Positions 5,177-9,400 of a stretch of 9,400 nt of DNA are shown here, in pieces. The notes under the pieces are model-generated. The model searched no databases and was not told the origin of the DNA. It saw nothing but the letters and a program-made list of their open reading frames with translations. Each line of letters begins with the position of its first letter. Position 1 is the first letter of the stretch. The stretch is from an uncultured Bacilli bacterium. GTDB lineage: Bacteria; Bacillota_I; Bacilli_A; RF39; UBA660. A program made the position numbers and the translations under genes. The stretch covers positions 1-9,400 of the forward strand of contig CAKPER010000045.1 of assembly GCA_934149245.1 (NCBI GenBank), read 5' to 3'.

Positions 5177-6355
5177 TTATTTAGGATTATCTTTCTTTGC
5201 ATAATTATATAACTTATAAAACATTTCATTTATTGGTAAATCAAATGTATTTGAGTATTCAATAATACTTCCATTAAAACCATTTTTAGTATTATAATTA
5301 TTAGTAATTGAAATATCACCTAGATCAAATATTTTATAATCATTTTGCAGTTGCTTTTTTATAATTTCCCATTTGATCATAGCAATACTTCTAATATTAC
5401 TAAACGATTTGTCAAAGCCCTCTGTTATAAAAGAAACTTCCTTTTTATTAGTAATAATACCAACAGCAGATATAATAATACCTTGTGGGTACATTTTATA
5501 GATGTTTGTTCCATTAATTATTTCATTATGGTACTTTGTTACTAATCTATCAGATGTCATTTTTTTGGTTAAAAGATTATTGGTTTTCTTTACTCGAGGA
5601 TTTTTAAGTTTATTATTTAAGTGTTCATTTTTTAATTGTTCTTTTTTAAGCAAATATCTATAATTATTTATATAAGTTTCTGGGTTTATTTTAGCTAAGT
5701 AAAATTCAAATTTATTATTTTGATTAGTAAAACATTCAGACATCTTCTTATAATAATCTTTATTATCAATTAGCTTTAAAAAAGTGTCTAAATCCTCACT
5801 TGTCCCTTGATGAACCTCAATTCCTTTTTTTAAACAATCATCAATATTTCTCCTAAGGCTACGTTTAAAATTTTGAAAAGTTTTATTTATATTATTTGTT
5901 ACTAAAACCATCTTATATCTAGAATTATTTGGCAAATAATTATAATTCAATTTTTTGAAGGCTGATATTATAGAACTATTATTTTCTTTTAAGATAAAAT
6001 CACTATTATATATTTGATAATTAATAAGGGGAGTTAATCTTAGAAAAATATAATTAGCTTTCTTTAAGTATTGTTTTAATTCATTAGTAAATATTTCTAA
6101 TAAACTATAATTAAAGAAATTAATTAAATAACCATTAGGAATATAGCCATATTTATATTTTCCATTCAATTTTTTTTCTAATATTAAAGTAGCCGCATGA
6201 ACAGAATTATTATCATCAACCAAAGCCAAAAAGACTTCCTTATAACCTCTAGCTTTTTCAAGCTTTGCATATTCAACACTTTGCTTATAACTTTTTTTAC
6301 TATGCATATTAGAGTAATTTTTAAATTGTAATTCAGTAAGTTCTATAATTTTCAT
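5177..6355 (-). CDS. FemABX-family aminoacyl-tRNA-dependent peptidoglycan bridge enzyme
   Basis: The family transfers amino acids from aminoacyl-tRNA to the lipid II stem peptide to build the interpeptide bridge, acting at the inner membrane face. The 392-residue protein has the double GNAT-like layout. The N-terminal part contains GYIPNGYLINFF (about 71-82) and IFLRLTPLINY (about 103-113), equivalent to the family's PRGP and DP segments. The second part has YKMVLV and FKRSLRRNIDDCLKKGIEV (about 163-181). A Lys/Asn-rich helical arm (about 225-280) is the typical FemA coiled-coil insertion. The C-terminus carries SFITEGFDKSFSN and FDLGDISI (about 343-350). I start at 6355 and not at the upstream ATG (6373), because GGGAGGG at 6361-6367 is the ribosome binding site and the promoter would start transcription near 6371. 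It is a single gene with its own promoter and terminator. The amino acid and bridge position cannot be told from sequence alone. Confidence 0.88.
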   Translation of the reverse strand: MKIIELTELQFKNYSNMHSKKSYKQSVEYAKLEKARGYKEVFLALVDDNNSVHAATLILEKKLNGKYKYGYIPNGYLINFFNYSLLEIFTNELKQYLKKANYIFLRLTPLINYQIYNSDFILKENNSSIISAFKKLNYNYLPNNSRYKMVLVTNNINKTFQNFKRSLRRNIDDCLKKGIEVHQGTSEDLDTFLKLIDNKDYYKKMSECFTNQNNKFEFYLAKINPETYINNYRYLLKKEQLKNEHLNNKLKNPRVKKTNNLLTKKMTSDRLVTKYHNEIINGTNIYKMYPQGIIISAVGIITNKKEVSFITEGFDKSFSNIRSIAMIKWEIIKKQLQNDYKIFDLGDISITNNYNTKNGFNGSIIEYSNTFDLPINEMFYKLYNYAKKDNPK

Positions 6356-6360
6356 ATATT

Positions 6361-6367
6361 CCCTCCC
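6361..6367 (-). promoter_or_regulatory. Ribosome binding site that sets the FemABX-gene start
   Basis: On the minus strand GGGAGGG is followed by AATAT and then the ATG at 6355. This strong site lies inside the reading-frame extension from the ATG at 6373, so that extension is untranslated leader. Confidence 0.8.
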
Positions 6368-6377
6368 AACCATGAAT

Positions 6378-6386
6378 ATTATATCA
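6378..6386 (-). promoter_or_regulatory. Extended -10 promoter of the FemABX gene
   Basis: Read on the minus strand, TGaTATAAT occupies 6386 down to 6378. No clear -35 is visible. Predicted transcription start is near 6371, giving a leader of about 16 nt. Confidence 0.65.
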
Positions 6387-6442
6387 TAAATTTAAAAAAT
6401 TATATATTAGTTTGTTAACTTTTATATAAATATTTTTTATTT

Positions 6443-6453
6443 TATAATATAAT
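6443..6453 (+). promoter_or_regulatory. Probable -10 region of the flavoprotein operon
   Basis: Two overlapping TATAAT hexamers (6443-6448 and 6448-6453) lie about 30 bp before the first flavoprotein start. No good -35 is seen. The divergent FemABX promoter is about 60 bp away, so the two units share one intergenic region. Confidence 0.5.
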
Positions 6454-6478
6454 AAGTTTATATTTAGTTAGGGATGTG

Positions 6479-7696
6479 ATGTTAGTGAATATTATTGTTA
6501 TAGGTGGTGGTGCTAGTGGAATGGTAGCAGCAATAACAGCAGCAAGAAGAGGAGCTTCTGTTACAATTTTAGAAAGAATGAGTACTTGTGGTAAAAAAAT
6601 ATTAGTAACCGGAAATGGTAGATGTAACTATTATAATGAAACTGTTAATATTGATTTCTATAATAGTACGAAAAAGAATATATTAAAAAGTATTATTAAT
6701 GATAAAAATAATACTTTAGTTCATAAATTCTTTAGCTCTATAGGAATAATACCTAGAATTAAAGATGGATATTATTACCCATATTCAAATCAAGCTGTTA
6801 CAATTCTTAATGCTCTTAAGGAAGAAATTCAAAATTTAGGTATCAAAGTTGTACTAGATTATAAAGTTACCAGTATTAAAAAAATAAATGGAGAATTTAT
6901 CATAAATGATGATAATTGTTATAAAGCTTCTAAAGTTATTGTGGCTAGTGGTGGTTATGCTTACTATAAAGAAGATGAAGTAAATTCTTATAAGTTAGTT
7001 AATAACCATAAAATTATTAAACCACTACCTGCATTAGTTCAATTAAAAGTAGATAGTCCCATTACAAAAAAATGGGCAGGAGTAAGAGATTATGCTATGC
7101 TATCACTTTATATAAATGATAAGTATAAAGCTAGAGAAACAGGTGAGATTATGCTTACTAATTATGGACTTAGTGGAATTTGTGCTATGCAGTTAAGTGG
7201 AGAATGCGCAAGAGCCATTGATGATGGTAAAAAAGTAGAAATTGTTATTAATTTTGTTCCAGAGCTTGCTAAAACAGAAAGTGAAATGGAAAAATTTTTA
7301 GAAAGTTATAATATGAGTATCAAGAAAAGAACTATTGGGCAATTACTTGATAATATGCTAAATTATAAGTTAAGTAATATTATATCAGCTAATTATAAAG
7401 ATAAATATTATAATACTTTATCATCATCTGAAAAAAAACAAATAATATCTAGATTAATAGAGTATAAAGTTAGAATTAATGGAACTAATACTTTTAAAGA
7501 AGCTCAGGTTACAACAGGAGGCGTTAGTCTAGAAGAAATTAATATAAATACAATGGAATCATTAAAACAGAAAAATCTTTATATAATAGGAGAATTATTA
7601 GATGTTGATGGTAAGTGTGGAGGATATAATTTAGGTTTTGCGTGGATATCTGGAATATTAGCGGGAATTAGTAGTAGTGGAGGGGAAAATGATTAG
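6479..7696 (+). CDS. FAD-dependent oxidoreductase of the HI0933/BaiN family
   Basis: A flavoprotein related to B. subtilis YtfP and clostridial BaiN; the physiological substrate of most members is unknown, so I give no symbol. The 405 residues begin with a Rossmann FAD loop VIGGGASG (about 7-14). The family signature CGKKILVTGNGRCN (37-50) follows, then the central VASGGYAYY and KPLPALVQL segments and GEIMLTNYGLSG. The C-terminal VTTGGVSLEEI (about 344-354) is followed by TMES, GELLDVDGKCGGYNLGFAW (about 371-389) and SGILAG, which bind FAD. Starts compete at GTG 6476, ATG 6479 and GTG 6485. AGGG at 6470-6473 is 5 nt before 6479 but only 2 nt before 6476, so 6479 is preferred; 6485 (MNIIVIGGG) is also reasonable. 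Full length, no broken motif. The stop overlaps the next gene's start by 8 nt, implying coupled translation. Confidence 0.92.
   Translation: MLVNIIVIGGGASGMVAAITAARRGASVTILERMSTCGKKILVTGNGRCNYYNETVNIDFYNSTKKNILKSIINDKNNTLVHKFFSSIGIIPRIKDGYYYPYSNQAVTILNALKEEIQNLGIKVVLDYKVTSIKKINGEFIINDDNCYKASKVIVASGGYAYYKEDEVNSYKLVNNHKIIKPLPALVQLKVDSPITKKWAGVRDYAMLSLYINDKYKARETGEIMLTNYGLSGICAMQLSGECARAIDDGKKVEIVINFVPELAKTESEMEKFLESYNMSIKKRTIGQLLDNMLNYKLSNIISANYKDKYYNTLSSSEKKQIISRLIEYKVRINGTNTFKEAQVTTGGVSLEEININTMESLKQKNLYIIGELLDVDGKCGGYNLGFAWISGILAGISSSGGEND
7679..7683 (+). promoter_or_regulatory. Ribosome binding site inside the upstream flavoprotein gene
   Basis: GGAGG ends 5 nt before the ATG at 7689. It overlaps the alternative GTG start at 7677, which has no site of its own, so 7689 is the start. 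The site is coded within the last codons of the upstream gene. Confidence 0.8.
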
Positions 7697-9281
7697 ATTA
7701 AGACAAATTAAATTACCTGTTGAAGATAGTAATATTGATAAAATTAAGTATGAATGTGCTAAAAAATTAAAAATAAATCTTGATAAAATAAGAAAAATAA
7801 AAATTGTTAAAAGATCTATTGATGCTAGAAATAAACCACTAATTTATTATAGCTATATTGTTGACTTAAGAGTTAGTGGCGAGAAAGCAATAATTTATAA
7901 AAACAAACATAATAAAGATGTGGTCTTAGTCGATGATAAAAAATATGAATTTACATCTTTTGGTAATAAACAACTGAAGCTAAGACCTGTAATAGTAGGA
8001 AGTGGACCATGTGGTTTAATGGCAGGCTATATGTTAGCAAAGTATGGATACAAGCCAATTATCATTGAAAGAGGAAGTGATTGTGATACAAGAACCTTAA
8101 AAGTAAGAGAATTTTGGAAAACTGGTAAATTAGATATAAATTCTAATGTTCAATTTGGTGAAGGGGGTGCTGGAACATTTTCTGATGGTAAATTAAACAC
8201 CCTAATCAAAGATAAAAATAATTATCATGAGTTAGTTTTTAAAATATTTGTAGAAAATGGAGCCCCAAAGGAAATAATGTATGATAGTAAGCCACATATA
8301 GGGACAGATATTTTAAAAAAAATTGTGAAAAATATTAGAAATAAAATAATTGAAATGGGAGGAAGTGTTAGATTTAATACTAAGCTTACAGATATTTTAA
8401 TTACTGATAATAAAATTAATAGTATTATTGTTAATGAAAAAGAAAAAATTTTATGTGATGTTTTAGTTTTAGCTATAGGGCACAGTGCTAGGGATACATT
8501 TGAATTATTATATCAAAAAGGATTTAAAATGGAAGCAAAGCCATTTGCTGTTGGTATTAGGATTCAACATTCACAAGATATGATAAATAAAAATCAGTAT
8601 GGGGAAAATAATAAAATGTTAGAACCAGCTAGTTATAAACTTACATATAAAGCTAGTAATGGTCGTGGTGTATATACTTTTTGTATGTGTCCAGGAGGAT
8701 ACGTTGTTAATGCCTCTAGCAATAAATTTGGTTTATGTATTAATGGAATGAGTAATTATAAAAGAGAATCTCCTAATGCTAATAGTGCTGTTATAGTAAC
8801 AGTAAGTCCCAAAGACTTTGGAACTAACCCTTTAGATGGTGTTCAATTTCAAATAAACTTAGAAAGAAAGGCTTATGAACTAGGAAATGGTATGATACCA
8901 ATATCTCTGTATGGAGATTATAAAAAAAGTAAAATATCTAGAGAATTTGGAAATATTAAACCAGTATTTAAAGGTAAGTATATATTTAAAAATTTAAATG
9001 AAATATTTCCAAGTTATGTAAATGAAGCTTTAAAAGAAGGAATAGATAATTTCAATAAAAAAATCAAAGGATATGCTAGTGATGAAGCTATTATAGCAGC
9101 AGTAGAAGCTAGAACTTCTTCACCAGTTAAAATAATTAGAAGTGATATAGGAGAAGCAAATTATAGTGGTATATATCCTAGTGGAGAAGGTTGTGGATAT
9201 GCTGGTGGAATAACCTCGGCAGCTATAGATGGAATAGCAACTTTTGAAAAAATAGCTAGTATTTATAAACCATTAAAATAA
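7689..9281 (+). CDS. FAD-dependent dehydrogenase, COG2509 type
   Basis: A 530-residue flavoprotein of a conserved but uncharacterised family. It starts with a small N-terminal domain (about 1-95) containing IKLPVEDSN and VKRSIDAR (about 40-47), typical of this family. A Rossmann FAD loop VIVGSGPCGLMAGYMLA follows (about 101-117), then ERGSDCDTR. The family signature FGEGGAGTFSDGKL is at about 156-169. Middle segments include LVLAIGHSARDTFELL, KPFAVGIRIQHSQ and CPGGYVVNASS. The C-terminal FAD-contacting segment is YPSGEGCGYAGGITSAAIDG, about 20 residues from the end. Length is normal and no motif is missing. It overlaps the BaiN-like gene by 8 nt (ATGATTAG), so both are made from one mRNA. The pairing suggests a shared redox role, but no substrate can be named from sequence. 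No membrane segment is seen, so it should be cytosolic. Confidence 0.92.
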   Translation: MIRLRQIKLPVEDSNIDKIKYECAKKLKINLDKIRKIKIVKRSIDARNKPLIYYSYIVDLRVSGEKAIIYKNKHNKDVVLVDDKKYEFTSFGNKQLKLRPVIVGSGPCGLMAGYMLAKYGYKPIIIERGSDCDTRTLKVREFWKTGKLDINSNVQFGEGGAGTFSDGKLNTLIKDKNNYHELVFKIFVENGAPKEIMYDSKPHIGTDILKKIVKNIRNKIIEMGGSVRFNTKLTDILITDNKINSIIVNEKEKILCDVLVLAIGHSARDTFELLYQKGFKMEAKPFAVGIRIQHSQDMINKNQYGENNKMLEPASYKLTYKASNGRGVYTFCMCPGGYVVNASSNKFGLCINGMSNYKRESPNANSAVIVTVSPKDFGTNPLDGVQFQINLERKAYELGNGMIPISLYGDYKKSKISREFGNIKPVFKGKYIFKNLNEIFPSYVNEALKEGIDNFNKKIKGYASDEAIIAAVEARTSSPVKIIRSDIGEANYSGIYPSGEGCGYAGGITSAAIDGIATFEKIASIYKPLK

Positions 9282-9313
9282 AAAGGTGATCAAATTTAGG
9301 TCGCTTTTCCTTT
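9282..9313 (+). terminator. Terminator of the flavoprotein operon
   Basis: AAAGGTGATC (9282-9291) pairs with GGTCGCTTTT (9299-9308), 10 bp with three G-U pairs and a 7-nt loop, followed by TTTTCCTTT. It starts directly after the stop codon. Confidence 0.75.
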
Positions 9314-9354
9314 GCAAAAATAAATGTTAAACATTAGTTAAAATGTATACGATT

Positions 9355-9360
9355 TATAAT
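9355..9360 (+). promoter_or_regulatory. -10 element of a promoter at the right edge
   Basis: A perfect TATAAT follows the operon terminator. No strong -35 is seen. Transcription would start near 9367, just before the hairpin at 9369-9391. Confidence 0.5.
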
Positions 9361-9368
9361 ATGGATAA

Positions 9369-9391
9369 CAAACAAAGGTGAACTTTGTTTG
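9369..9391 (+). other. Perfect 9-bp hairpin covering a ribosome binding site and start codon
   Basis: CAAACAAAG (9369-9377) pairs perfectly with CTTTGTTTG (9383-9391) around GTGAA. The 5' arm and loop contain AAAGGTG, a good Shine-Dalgarno. The 3' arm contains the candidate start TTG at 9385. The hairpin would be at the 5' end of the transcript from the promoter at 9355-9360. Confidence 0.6.
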
Positions 9392-9400
9392 GAACACAAT
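9385..9400 (+). CDS. Possible start of a further gene (3' partial, TTG start)
   Basis: AAAGGTG (9374-9380) lies at good spacing before TTG at 9385, which would read M-F-G-T-Q and run off the window. A second TTG at 9389 (M-E-H-N) is also possible. MFG is a common start of MreB/Mbl proteins, but five residues prove nothing, so I assign no function. Confidence 0.3.

Noticed and set aside
5345..5545. Plus-strand ORF of 66 codons
   Set aside because: Shadow of the FemABX gene on the opposite strand, without its own ribosome binding site.
6356..6373. Six-residue N-terminal extension of the FemABX protein
   Set aside because: It encodes the ribosome binding site, and the predicted transcription start near 6371 excludes it.
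1..9400. CRISPR array, insertion sequence, toxin-antitoxin or phage defence genes
   Set aside because: No regularly spaced repeats, transposase, or defence-type protein is seen in any frame.

Overview
The window is strongly AT-rich bacterial DNA. Strong Shine-Dalgarno sites, extended -10 promoters (TGnTATAAT), a long-form ribosome hibernation factor, a Firmicutes-style 6S RNA beside tcdA and a FemABX peptidoglycan-bridge enzyme all point to a walled low-GC Firmicute. It is probably an uncultured gut-type Bacilli lineage near the Mollicutes (RF39/Erysipelotrichia-like). That placement is an inference; no marker here settles the species. All Trp codons I checked are TGG, so the standard bacterial code is favoured. 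The one TGA stop is followed directly by an in-frame TAA.

Region 1 (1-3040) is a probable surface/secretion operon. It holds the 3' part of a SipW/Sec11-type signal peptidase with an unusual acidic cytoplasmic tail carrying three NPFF motifs. Four bases later comes a 604-residue membrane-anchored or secreted protein with repeated YFDNG/DG hairpin units, a Lys/Asp-rich linker and a possible TasA/camelysin-like C-terminal domain. A 33-residue small ORF follows, and its 3' end forms the 5' arm of an intrinsic terminator. The peptidase and the repeat protein look like an enzyme-substrate pair.

Region 2 (3041-4810) is a translation and transcription housekeeping block. It has hpf from its own extended -10 promoter, a tRNA-Gln with anticodon CUG, a structured RNA best read as 6S RNA (rod-like fold, central bubble, own promoter), and tcdA (ct6A tRNA modification). 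The order 6S RNA then tcdA matches the bsrA-yrvM arrangement of Bacillus subtilis.

Region 3 (4811-6355) is a gene-free gap of about 360 bp holding AT hairpins and a bidirectional terminator. It is followed by a convergent minus-strand FemABX-family gene with its own promoter.

Region 4 (6356-9400) is a divergent intergenic region, then two flavoprotein genes overlapping by 8 nt: an HI0933/BaiN-family protein and a COG2509-type FAD-dependent dehydrogenase. They end at a terminator. At the right edge a new promoter is followed at once by a perfect 9-bp hairpin that covers part of a ribosome binding site and a candidate TTG start. The strongest leads for something new are the NPFF-tailed peptidase with its repeat-protein partner, the small ORF/terminator overlap and the right-edge hairpin.
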